This document shows positions 1-6,974 of a stretch of 14,759 nt of DNA, piece by piece. The stretch is from contig JARROD010000053.1 of the NCBI GenBank assembly GCA_037384225.1, positions 1 through 14,759 of the forward strand. The letters are read 5' to 3'. Source of the DNA: JARROD01 sp037384225 (lineage in GTDB: Bacteria > Pseudomonadota > Gammaproteobacteria > Pseudomonadales > Cellvibrionaceae). Below the pieces are notes generated by a model that was not told the DNA's origin, did no database searches, and worked only from the letters and a program-made list of their open reading frames with translations. The translations under genes and the position numbers were made by a program. How positions within the stretch are numbered: the first letter of the stretch is position 1; the number at the start of each line of letters is the position of its first letter.

Positions 1-46
1 GACAAATCCTACTGGCGAACGGCTGCATGACCGTCGTGCCCGTTCC

Positions 47-1354
47 TTAACTACCAAAACGCTCCAACTTATTTTGATAGCGCTTAGCCACAGAGTCACC
101 GGCCATTCTCCCGGCAACCCTGGCAGCGGCTTGCAAACTTTCCCGGACGTTTTCCCTATCGCCCATTTTCTGATAAATAATCGCCGCGTAATGGTAAAAA
201 CGGTGCTCTTTCCCATAGCCCCGAATCGCTGCCTGTATATTCTCGAGCGCGCTCTCCAGATTACCGGCTTCCAGTTCCCGTTGCGCCTGTTTATACTGGT
301 AATAAGGGTTCCTGCTGCGCGCTTTCGCAGCCAGTTGAGAAAACAATTCAGCCCGAGCTTTTTGCTGCTGCTGTGAATAGAGCCGCTCAAGATTGCTGAT
401 TGATACCACCTCGTCGGGTGAATTGCGCAAGGCTTGTAAGTACGCCAATTCCGCTTCGTGTAAAAAACCCGCGCGCCGATAGATCGTGCCGAGGCTGCCC
501 CAGAGATAACCCACTTTGGGTTCCAGTTCAATCGCTTTGCGAATATAGCGAAAGGCATCTTCAATGTTATTTTCGTAAAGTTGTTCAATACTTCGATTAT
601 TGTAGAACTGGGCAGTCGCAAGCCGGTCACTGATAATCCGTTGCGGATAACTCAGCTCGTAGTCTTCCATATTAATATCCACCGCCTGGCGTTGACCCGA
701 TTCAACCTCAATAATGGCGTTAACATGTTTATAAAATACGTAGGTATTTTCGTCGTGCATATCCCAGGTTGGCGGCACATCAACTTCGTTGAATTTGGCT
801 TTTAATCCTATTTCTCTGGCCAGAGTGATAACCATAATCGTAAACGACAGACAATTGCCTTCTCGATAATAAAAAGTGTCTTTTGCCGAGTAGGTTTTAA
901 ACGGGTTGTATGTCATCCCCAGCAGATTCTTTCTTACAATAGCGCTCAGCAACGCACGCAATCTAGCCTTCTTGTTGCGATTGGAAGAAACATAAACACT
1001 CAAAAAATTCTGCATTTCCGTGTTCAACGCAAAAATATCCTCGTCCGGATCCGTTAGGGCCGGCGTCTGCCCCTGTAACAAGACATGCCCGTTGAGCAGT
1101 TCACGCAGCTCCTTTTGTGACGGTGGCTTAATGTCTAGGGCGTCATATTGCGCCGAAAGCGGCTGACTGCTGCAAGCTCCCAACAGCATAAGTGAAAGCA
1201 GCAGTAGAGAAAGCAAAAACAGTGAATGTAAATCCGATACAGAAAACCGCAACCCGTTGAAGCGTTTACAACGGCAGCACCGACCAGGGCTGCCCCCGCT
1301 GTAAAAAATACTATTCGAGGGTAGCGTCTTGGCGTTTACGAAAGCTACACGCAT
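47..1354 (-). CDS. Predicted lipoprotein with transglutaminase-like domain and TPR repeats
   Basis: About 435 residues. A strongly hydrophobic Leu-rich stretch ends in LLGAC, a lipobox whose Cys is near residue 61, so an outer- or inner-membrane lipoprotein facing the periplasm is likely. A transglutaminase-like fold follows: Cys168 in GNCLSF, His210 in YKHVNA and Asp226 in VDINME fit a Cys-His-Asp triad. From about residue 245 to the end are helical TPR-like repeats (for example GYLWGSLGTIYRRAGFLHEA). Start choice: AAGG lies 7 nt before the ATG at 1352-1354, whereas the ATG at 1358-1360 is only 1 nt from it. Both leave an unusually long N-region of about 40 residues before the hydrophobic core; a TTG at 1250-1252 would give a more normal signal peptide but has no visible ribosome site. 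The gene follows the M2 peptidase gene by about 25 nt, probably in one operon. The substrate is unknown; family members act as proteases or transamidases, and I infer peptide or peptidoglycan-related processing only weakly. Confidence 0.8.
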   Translation of the reverse strand: MRVAFVNAKTLPSNSIFYSGGSPGRCCRCKRFNGLRFSVSDLHSLFLLSLLLLSLMLLGACSSQPLSAQYDALDIKPPSQKELRELLNGHVLLQGQTPALTDPDEDIFALNTEMQNFLSVYVSSNRNKKARLRALLSAIVRKNLLGMTYNPFKTYSAKDTFYYREGNCLSFTIMVITLAREIGLKAKFNEVDVPPTWDMHDENTYVFYKHVNAIIEVESGQRQAVDINMEDYELSYPQRIISDRLATAQFYNNRSIEQLYENNIEDAFRYIRKAIELEPKVGYLWGSLGTIYRRAGFLHEAELAYLQALRNSPDEVVSISNLERLYSQQQQKARAELFSQLAAKARSRNPYYQYKQAQRELEAGNLESALENIQAAIRGYGKEHRFYHYAAIIYQKMGDRENVRESLQAAARVAGRMAGDSVAKRYQNKLERFGS

Positions 1355-1379
1355 AACCATGCCTTTCGATCACAAAATA

Positions 1380-3251
1380 TCACCATCCACACTGGCGGTT
1401 TTTGTTCTGTTTGTCGAGCCACTCTTTCAACGGTACGAAATAATCCATAATCGCCGCCGCGTTCAGCTCCCTTTGCCCGGTAATTGCCTCCATAGCCTCC
1501 GGCCAGGGGCGGCTCGCGCCCATTTCCAGCATGGCTTTTAGTCTGGCGCCGGCTTGCGGATTATTATAAATCGAACAACGATGCAACGGTCCTTCGTAAC
1601 CGGCCGCATCACACAGGGCCTTGTGGAACTGGAATTGCAAGATATACGCCAGAAAATAGCGCATATAGGGCGTATTCCCTGGAATGTGATATTTGGCACC
1701 GGGGTCAAAGTCCGCCTCACTGCGAGCCACCGGAGCCGTTATTCCCTGGTATTGCTCACGCAGTGTCCACCACCCCTTATTGTAGTCCGCCGGCGCCAGT
1801 TCGCCATTGAAAACTTGCCAACGCCACTTGTCCACCAATAGTCCAAAAGGTAAAAAGGCAATTTTATCCAGCGCCAGGCGCATAAGATAACCGAGATCTT
1901 CTTCCACCGATGGCTCTTTGTCGAGCATACCCAATTGCACCAGATAACTGGGTGTCAGCGACAGCGCGATTGTGTCACCCACCGCTTCGTGAAAGCCGTC
2001 GTTGGCGCTTCCCTTAAACAGGTAGGGCTGATCCTTATAGGCGCGCTGATAGAAATTGTGGCCCAATTCGTGGTGAACGGTTTGAAAATCATTCGCCGTT
2101 TTTTCAATACACATTTTAATGCGTAGATCATCGCGATCATCAACGTCCCAGGCGCTGGCATGGCAGACGACCTCTCTATCCTGTGGTTTGGTAAACAAAG
2201 AACGCTTCCAAAAGGTCTCGGGCAGAGGATCAAATCCGAGAGAGGTAAAAAAACCTTCGGCGGTCTTCACCATATCGATTTCGCTCATACCCTCGGCTTC
2301 GATCAGTTTGGTTACATCGTAACTCAGCTCACTGTCTTCCGGTTTAACCAGTGAATAGATATTACTCCAACTCTGTGCCCACATATTGCCCAGCAGATGA
2401 GCGGGGATCATACCGGAAGGAGAAACTCTGTCGCCGCCGTAAAATTCATTCAGCTTAGCCCGAATATGGCAGTGCAGCGCTTCGTACAGCGGTTGCACCT
2501 TGTGCCACTGATCGTCCACAACCCGGGCAAAAGCATCCGGGTCCATATCGTATTTGGAACGCCAGAGTACACTGAGGTTTGCGTAGCCCAGCTCACTGGC
2601 CCCGGCATTGGCAATTTCCACCTGCCGCTGATACATGGGGCGCATCGGCGGGGAAACGGTGCGCCACCCAGCCCACAACGTCTTCAACAGTTCCGCATCG
2701 CGGCTGGTGGCGAATATTTTATTCATATCCTCGAGGCTGTAGCACAGGTCTTCGGTACAGTATTCCCCCTCCCCGTACATGCCCTGCATTTTTGAGCCGA
2801 TAACGGCCAGTTCTCCGGCCAGCGCATCGTCGGCGGGAGCGGGGAAGCTTAAATCCAACTTCAACCGTTGCAATTTACGGCGGGTTTGCGGATCCAGATC
2901 CAAACCGTCGAACCTGGCCGCTTCCTTCGCATACTTTACCGATAACAGGGTGTATTCCCGCCCCGCCCGCGCTTTGACAAACTGGCTGTCGACATTGATA
3001 AAGTTGCTTGCCAGCCAAGCGGCGTGGGCGGCGTACTCAGAAGCGTCTTCCAGCCGGGATTCGGCCTCGGCCAGAAAGGCCTCAGCGGTCGCGACGTCTA
3101 CGGATCCCGACGAAGTTTCCGCTACGATTTCATGCGACGGCTGCTGTTCGGGGGAAGCGCTCAGCGCCGGTTCTTCCGCCTCATCCGACGGCTGACAGGC
3201 GCTGAGTGTGAGTAATGTCAGTGCCATAGCGGATTTTTTAAATTTGTTCAT
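1380..3251 (-). CDS. M2-family zinc metallopeptidase (ACE-like peptidyl-dipeptidase), predicted lipoprotein
   Basis: 623 residues. The N-terminus has two early Lys, a short hydrophobic core and LSAC at residues 16-19, a type II signal peptide with Cys19 as lipid anchor, followed by an acidic, Ser/Pro-rich linker to about residue 50. The rest aligns by motif with angiotensin-converting enzyme: zinc motif HELGH at 394-398, third zinc ligand Glu422 in HEAVGD, and the C-terminal KYHIPGNTPYMRYF block (520-533), in which Lys520, His522, Tyr529 and Tyr532 match the ACE carboxylate-binding and transition-state residues and Arg531 matches a chloride-site arginine. All catalytic residues appear intact, so it should release dipeptides from peptide C-termini. 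ACE homologues are known in bacteria such as Xanthomonas. The ATG at 3249-3251 has a GGGGG tract about 7 nt upstream. It lies 29 nt downstream of mazG and about 25 nt upstream of the transglutaminase/TPR gene. The physiological peptide is unknown. Confidence 0.93.
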   Translation of the reverse strand: MNKFKKSAMALTLLTLSACQPSDEAEEPALSASPEQQPSHEIVAETSSGSVDVATAEAFLAEAESRLEDASEYAAHAAWLASNFINVDSQFVKARAGREYTLLSVKYAKEAARFDGLDLDPQTRRKLQRLKLDLSFPAPADDALAGELAVIGSKMQGMYGEGEYCTEDLCYSLEDMNKIFATSRDAELLKTLWAGWRTVSPPMRPMYQRQVEIANAGASELGYANLSVLWRSKYDMDPDAFARVVDDQWHKVQPLYEALHCHIRAKLNEFYGGDRVSPSGMIPAHLLGNMWAQSWSNIYSLVKPEDSELSYDVTKLIEAEGMSEIDMVKTAEGFFTSLGFDPLPETFWKRSLFTKPQDREVVCHASAWDVDDRDDLRIKMCIEKTANDFQTVHHELGHNFYQRAYKDQPYLFKGSANDGFHEAVGDTIALSLTPSYLVQLGMLDKEPSVEEDLGYLMRLALDKIAFLPFGLLVDKWRWQVFNGELAPADYNKGWWTLREQYQGITAPVARSEADFDPGAKYHIPGNTPYMRYFLAYILQFQFHKALCDAAGYEGPLHRCSIYNNPQAGARLKAMLEMGASRPWPEAMEAITGQRELNAAAIMDYFVPLKEWLDKQNKNRQCGW

Positions 3252-3280
3252 TGCTTATCCCCCAGATATTCCCGTAATTT

Positions 3281-4120
3281 TTATGCTTCGCTCTTATTAT
3301 TTTTTTCTTCGCCCTTGGCCTGCTCCCAATAGCGATCGAGTTCCTCCAGAGACACAGCGTCTATCGCCATACCAAGCTCTCGAACCCGGCTTTCCACAAA
3401 CCGAAACCGCCGTTCGAATTTGCTGTTTCCGGCCCTGAGCACAGCTTCGGGGTCGAGCTTGAGATGACGGCTCAGATTCACCGCGGCAAACAGCAAATCC
3501 CCCAGTTCCTCGGCCGCCGCCTCGCTGTCGTCGCCGGCGATGGCCCGTTTCAGTTCAGCGACCTCCTCTTCCAGTTTCGCCACCACAGCATCCAGCACCG
3601 GCCAGTCAAAGCCCACATTGGCGGCGCGTTTTTGCAGTTTCAGCGCCCGGCTCAGGGATGGCAGTGCCAGTGGGACATCGTCCAGTACGCCTATTTTGCC
3701 CTTATCCTCACGCTCCTCGCGTTTAATTTTTTCCCAACTGGCTTTCACCGCGCTTTCATCACGCTGTTCCGCCTTGGTAACGCGACTTTCCAAAGTCCCT
3801 TCGGGAAATACATGTGGATGGCGGCGCAGCAGTTTTTCCACCAGTTCTGAAACAATCTCAGAAAAGGTAAAATGACCGTCTTCGGTACCGAACTGGCTGT
3901 AAAAAATGACCTGAAGCAGGAGGTCGCCTAGTTCCTCACGCAAATGCCTGAAGTCGGATTTTTCTATCGCATCGACGACCTCATAGGCTTCCTCGATAGT
4001 CGATGGGGCAATCGAGTGGTATGTCTGCGCCAAATCCCAGGGGCAACCCGTTCCCGGTTCCCGCAAACGGGCCATTAAGTGCAACAGATCGTCAATGGAA
4101 TACAGTTCGGAACCAGACAC
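3281..4120 (-). CDS. mazG: Nucleoside triphosphate pyrophosphohydrolase MazG
   Basis: About 279 residues with two tandem MazG (all-alpha NTP pyrophosphatase) domains, the arrangement of the full-length E. coli type. Domain 1 has GCPWD near residue 26 and the metal-binding pattern EEAYE (43-47) followed by EELGD (62-66). Domain 2 has EEVAE (185-189) and EELGD (204-208). Both domains keep their acidic Mg2+ ligands. The enzyme hydrolyses NTPs to NMP and pyrophosphate; in E. coli it is linked to the stringent response and removal of aberrant nucleotides. Start: a GTG at 4124-4126 is in frame, but its only SD-like sequence (GAGAG) touches it with no spacer. The next GTG at 4118-4120 has AGAGG with a 5-nt gap, so I prefer it. 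The order relA-mazG is the classical one. The 113-119 nt between them holds a strong hairpin, so mazG may be only partly co-expressed with relA. Confidence 0.93.
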   Translation of the reverse strand: MSGSELYSIDDLLHLMARLREPGTGCPWDLAQTYHSIAPSTIEEAYEVVDAIEKSDFRHLREELGDLLLQVIFYSQFGTEDGHFTFSEIVSELVEKLLRRHPHVFPEGTLESRVTKAEQRDESAVKASWEKIKREEREDKGKIGVLDDVPLALPSLSRALKLQKRAANVGFDWPVLDAVVAKLEEEVAELKRAIAGDDSEAAAEELGDLLFAAVNLSRHLKLDPEAVLRAGNSKFERRFRFVESRVRELGMAIDAVSLEELDRYWEQAKGEEKNNKSEA

Positions 4121-4202
4121 GCTCACCTCTCAGGCATTGATTTGAAAAACAGTATTGAAAAAGGTTTTTAATACATCATGTGGTCAATGAATTTTTATTG
4201 AT

Positions 4203-4237
4203 GGGTATTGTCAATGATCAATGGATTGACAATACCC
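4203..4237 (-). terminator. Strong hairpin directly after relA (possible terminator or mRNA 3' processing element)
   Basis: Perfect 13-bp inverted repeat, GGGTATTGTCAAT at 4203-4215 and its complement at 4225-4237, with a 9-nt loop, starting 2 nt after the relA stop codon. Read in the relA direction it is followed by an A-rich stretch (ATCAATAAAAATTC), not a U-run, so it does not fit a canonical Rho-independent terminator. It may instead stabilise the relA 3' end, attenuate read-through into mazG, or be a processing site. The structure is seen; its function is inferred. Confidence 0.5.
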
Positions 4238-4239
4238 AG

Positions 4240-6483
4240 TCAGTGTTGGCGGCGAGCCGAGGCAATATTTGGCAACTGATTTAAACGCGCCAGTATACGG
4301 CTCAGTTCATTAAAATTGCGAATTTCTACCGTAACAAGCATATCGACAGTATTTTTACGCTTGTCGGACAGCGTCTGCATGGAGCTGATATTGATCTTCT
4401 CACTGTCCAGCAGCACCGTAATGTCCTTTAGCAGACCGTGCCGGTCAAAGGCTTCAATAATGATATCCACAGAGTATACGCTCTGCGGAGCCACTCCCCA
4501 ATCCACTTTGATAATACGTTCGGGTTCGTCTGATTCCAATTGCAAAATATTACTGCAGTCCTGGCGGTGAATGGAAACCCCTCGCCCCAGAGTGATGTAG
4601 CCTGCAATCGCATCCCCCGGCACCGGGTTGCAGCAGTGGGCGATATGTGTGAGCAGGTTACCGACCCCATCGATATACACGTCAGCATTATTTTTCTGAT
4701 CCGAGGCGCGCCCGGTCATGGGGATCGCCGGCTCCGCCTGGGGCTGCTGTTTCGCCAGTAACTTCTGGGCTGCATTCAAGACTTGACCGACGCCAATATC
4801 ACTGGCCCCCACGGCCGCGTACAGATCGTCGAGACTTTTTAGGTTGAGCTTTTCAGCCAGGTATTCGAAATCCAGGTTTTTCACCGCCAGACGGCGGAAT
4901 TCCCGGTCCAACAATGCGCGCCCATCGGCGATATTCTGGTCCCTGGCCTGCTGCTTGAACCAGTGCTGAACCTTGGCCCGCGCGCGGGAGGTGGTGATAT
5001 AACCCAGTGCCGGAGATAGCCAGTCGCGGCTTGGCGCTTCGCGCTTTCCGGTCAATATTTCCACCCGATCGCAAGTCTGCAGCGGTCGGTTCAGCGGCAC
5101 TATACGTCCATTGACCTTGGCTCCCCGGCAGCGGTTACCGACATCGGTATGAATACGGTAAGCGAAATCGAGCGGCGTGGTACCACTGGGTAAATCGATA
5201 ACGTGACCGTCAGGAGTAAACACGTATATGCGATCCTGCTCAATGCCGCTCGACAGATCGTCCTGAAAAGGGTTGCCCCCCACTTCCTCATGCCACTCCA
5301 GTACCTGTCGCAGCCAGGCAATTTTCTGCTCGTAGCTGTCTTCCACCTGCTTGTTGTCCGTGCCTTTATAACGCCAGTGAGCGCAGACGCCAAACTCAGC
5401 TTCCTCATGCATGGCGAAGGTGCGAATCTGAATTTCCAGGACTTTTCGGTCTGGCCCGATCACAGCCGTGTGCAACGAACGGTAGCCGTTCTCCTTGGGA
5501 GAGGCGATATAATCGTCAAATTCGTTGGGAATATTGCGCCACAGGCTGTGCACTATACCGAGAACAAAGTAGCAGTCACGTATAGTCGGCGCCAGAACCC
5601 GCACAGCCCTAATATCATAAACCTGAGAAAAACCGATACCCTTGCGTCGCATTTTGCGCCAGATACTGTAGATATGCTTGGCGCGGCCGGAAATATGGGC
5701 TTCAATGGCTACCTTCGACAATTCATTCTGCAGGGTTTTTATCACCGCTGCGATATAGTTCTCACGATCCACCCGCCGCTCGTCCAGAAGCCTGGCGATA
5801 TGTTTATAGTCATCGGGTTCAAGGTAGCGAAACGCGAGATCTTCGAGCTCCCATTTGATATGGCCGATACCCAGGCGATGCGCCAATGGCGCGTAAACAT
5901 CTGCCACTTCTTTGGCCACCCGGCGACGCTTTTCTTCTGTTGCCTGCTTGACGGCGCGGATCGCACAGGTGCGCTCCGCTAATTTAATCAGTGCCACGCG
6001 GACATCGTCCACCATGGCCACCAGCATTTTTCGGATATTGTCCGCTTGACTCTGGGAATGCTTTCCGAGTACGCCCCCCTCGGAGTCGTAGCGCAGGGTG
6101 GCGATCACGGCCATACCCTGAATCCCTTCAATAAGTTTCGCGACCGTTTTGCCGAATTTCTCCCTGACCACCTCCAGAGACAGTTTGCTTTCGCGCACAG
6201 CGCGGTACAAAATAGCGGCGATAAGGGAGTTTCTGTCCAGTTTCAGATCGGCGAGTATTTCCGCCATTTCCAACCCGGTGCGAAAACTGCTGGTACCTTC
6301 AGCCCAGATATGTTCAGCCTCATTGGCTTCCGTTTCCGCTTTCAGGCTCAGATCGCAAGCTTGACGCAGCTTCACTACCGCGCCCTGAGATAGCCCCGCG
6401 ACATCAACCACGCGGATTATCCAGGCTGTAATATCGACGTTACCGTCAGCGGTAACGGGGTGATCTTCTCTTACTTTAACCAT
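4240..6483 (-). CDS. relA: GTP pyrophosphokinase RelA, (p)ppGpp synthetase I
   Basis: 747 residues, the usual RelA length. Order: degenerate HD hydrolase-like region (about 60-200; the hydrolase HD motif is replaced by ILYRAVRE, so hydrolysis is not expected); synthetase domain (about 245-375) with GRAKHIYSIWRKM, YDIRAVRV, DYIASPKENGYRSLHT and EIQIRT; TGS domain (about 415-476); zinc-finger-like CCNPVPGD segment; and a C-terminal ACT domain (about 665-747). The motif EFDD at 321-324 is the EXDD signature of monofunctional RelA rather than the RXKD of Rel/SpoT. RelA binds stalled ribosomes through TGS-ACT and transfers pyrophosphate from ATP to GTP or GDP on amino-acid starvation. The ATG at 6481-6483 has no good SD; the sequence before it is AT-rich with TATAAT 5 nt upstream. 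The N-terminus starts like Pseudomonas RelA (MVKVRE...). mazG follows; cysM lies upstream across a gap without rlmD. Confidence 0.97.
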   Translation of the reverse strand: MVKVREDHPVTADGNVDITAWIIRVVDVAGLSQGAVVKLRQACDLSLKAETEANEAEHIWAEGTSSFRTGLEMAEILADLKLDRNSLIAAILYRAVRESKLSLEVVREKFGKTVAKLIEGIQGMAVIATLRYDSEGGVLGKHSQSQADNIRKMLVAMVDDVRVALIKLAERTCAIRAVKQATEEKRRRVAKEVADVYAPLAHRLGIGHIKWELEDLAFRYLEPDDYKHIARLLDERRVDRENYIAAVIKTLQNELSKVAIEAHISGRAKHIYSIWRKMRRKGIGFSQVYDIRAVRVLAPTIRDCYFVLGIVHSLWRNIPNEFDDYIASPKENGYRSLHTAVIGPDRKVLEIQIRTFAMHEEAEFGVCAHWRYKGTDNKQVEDSYEQKIAWLRQVLEWHEEVGGNPFQDDLSSGIEQDRIYVFTPDGHVIDLPSGTTPLDFAYRIHTDVGNRCRGAKVNGRIVPLNRPLQTCDRVEILTGKREAPSRDWLSPALGYITTSRARAKVQHWFKQQARDQNIADGRALLDREFRRLAVKNLDFEYLAEKLNLKSLDDLYAAVGASDIGVGQVLNAAQKLLAKQQPQAEPAIPMTGRASDQKNNADVYIDGVGNLLTHIAHCCNPVPGDAIAGYITLGRGVSIHRQDCSNILQLESDEPERIIKVDWGVAPQSVYSVDIIIEAFDRHGLLKDITVLLDSEKINISSMQTLSDKRKNTVDMLVTVEIRNFNELSRILARLNQLPNIASARRQH

Positions 6484-6488
6484 AATTT

Positions 6489-6494
6489 ATTATA
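6489..6494 (-). promoter_or_regulatory. Candidate -10 box for relA, very close to the start codon
   Basis: On the minus strand the consensus hexamer TATAAT sits 5 nt before the relA ATG, within an A-rich run. Transcription from it would begin about at the ATG, giving a leaderless or nearly leaderless mRNA. No good -35 hexamer is visible 16-18 nt upstream (the best is GTTAGA), so this may be fortuitous AT-rich sequence. Other promoters may lie in the repeat-rich gap or in cysM. Confidence 0.25.
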
Positions 6495-6568
6495 TTTTTT
6501 GGCGGCATTACTCTAACCACAATGTAACCCTCTATACCAAAATCAATACTGTGCGCCAGCTCTGTAAC

Positions 6569-6595
6569 AACTGGACCTGTCAAAACTGGACCTGT
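6569..6595. repeat. 12-bp direct repeat, two copies
   Basis: AACTGGACCTGT occurs at 6569-6580 and again at 6584-6595, a 15-nt period with a 3-nt spacer. It lies 85-110 nt upstream of the relA start. It could be a paired operator half-site or a small slippage duplication; nothing visible distinguishes these. Confidence 0.7.
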
Positions 6596-6860
6596 GCAGC
6601 ACAGATCCACCCGCGGGCCGATTCGTCGGGTTACAGGCTACATAGACAATAAGGGTCGACACCAATTCCCAACCGCCGACAAATACGATTGTCGCCCGTG
6701 TGCCCCCATAAAATCAGCGCTGCATGGCAGGCCCCATGTGAGGGCGCTAGCGCCGCGAATGCCTGGAGCGGCCGGACGGAGCAACGCTGCCAGGGACAAA
6801 AAGGGGCGTGCTCTGTGCACCTAAATCTCAAACGCTTTGGGTATATCTCGCTTTCTTGAA

Positions 6861-6941
6861 ACTTCTCAATAACCCGGGGTCTTTGTGCCGATCCGGCGGA
6901 CGTCCGCCTGACGCTGTGCCTAAGCCGGGTTATTGAGAAGT
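6861..6941. repeat. 81-nt near-symmetric palindrome with 17-bp perfect outer arms and 14-bp palindromic core
   Basis: Outer arms are perfect complements: ACTTCTCAATAACCCGG at 6861-6877 and CCGGGTTATTGAGAAGT at 6925-6941. The core at 6895-6908 is the perfect palindrome GGCGGACGTCCGCC. Both share nearly the same centre (6901 and 6901.5). The strands between arms and core do not pair but both contain TGTGCC. The 8-mer CTTTCTTG occurs outside both ends (6851-6858 and 6946-6953), 2 and 4 nt from the arms, so it is not a clean target duplication. The element begins about 33 nt after the cysM stop. It could be a REP/BIME-like or MITE-like unit, IS-end remnants, or a cysM 3' structure; there is no U-run on the cysM side. 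Confidence 0.75.
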
Positions 6942-6974
6942 TACACTTTCTTGGCTTCTACGTCTTATTTGAAT

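Larger units (their letters stand above)
6484..6974. other. Gene-poor, repeat-rich gap between cysM and relA
   Basis: Nearly 500 nt with no protein I can support. Short open frames exist on both strands (about 6594-6824 plus; 6631-6831 and 6638-6820 minus), but they overlap each other, are rich in Cys, Arg, Pro and His, and match no family I recognise. The middle (about 6592-6835) looks more G+C-rich than the flanks and contains a series of small palindromes: 6592-6604 (CTGTGC/GCACAG), 6723-6738 (CATGG/CCATG) and 6743-6754 (GGCGCTAGCGCC). A direct repeat lies to the left and a large palindrome to the right. In related gammaproteobacteria rlmD usually sits here. I read the gap as a dispersed non-coding repeat, a decayed element, or the scar of a gene loss. 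Confidence 0.55.

Noticed and set aside
17..45. Weak inverted repeat after the TPR lipoprotein gene (GAACGG/CCGTTC) as a terminator
   Set aside because: Only 6-bp arms, a 17-nt loop and no U-tract.
5203..5982. 259-codon plus-strand open frame
   Set aside because: Lies entirely antisense within the well-conserved relA coding sequence; a shadow frame.
6594..6824. Plus-strand open frame of 76 codons, with two overlapping minus-strand frames
   Set aside because: No ribosome site, no recognisable domain, composition odd, and the strands compete; better explained as a non-coding repeat-like block.
6851..6953. CTTTCTTG copies flanking the 81-nt palindrome as a target-site duplication
   Set aside because: Copies are 2 and 4 nt from the arms rather than abutting them, so a clean transposition footprint is not shown; kept only as an observation.
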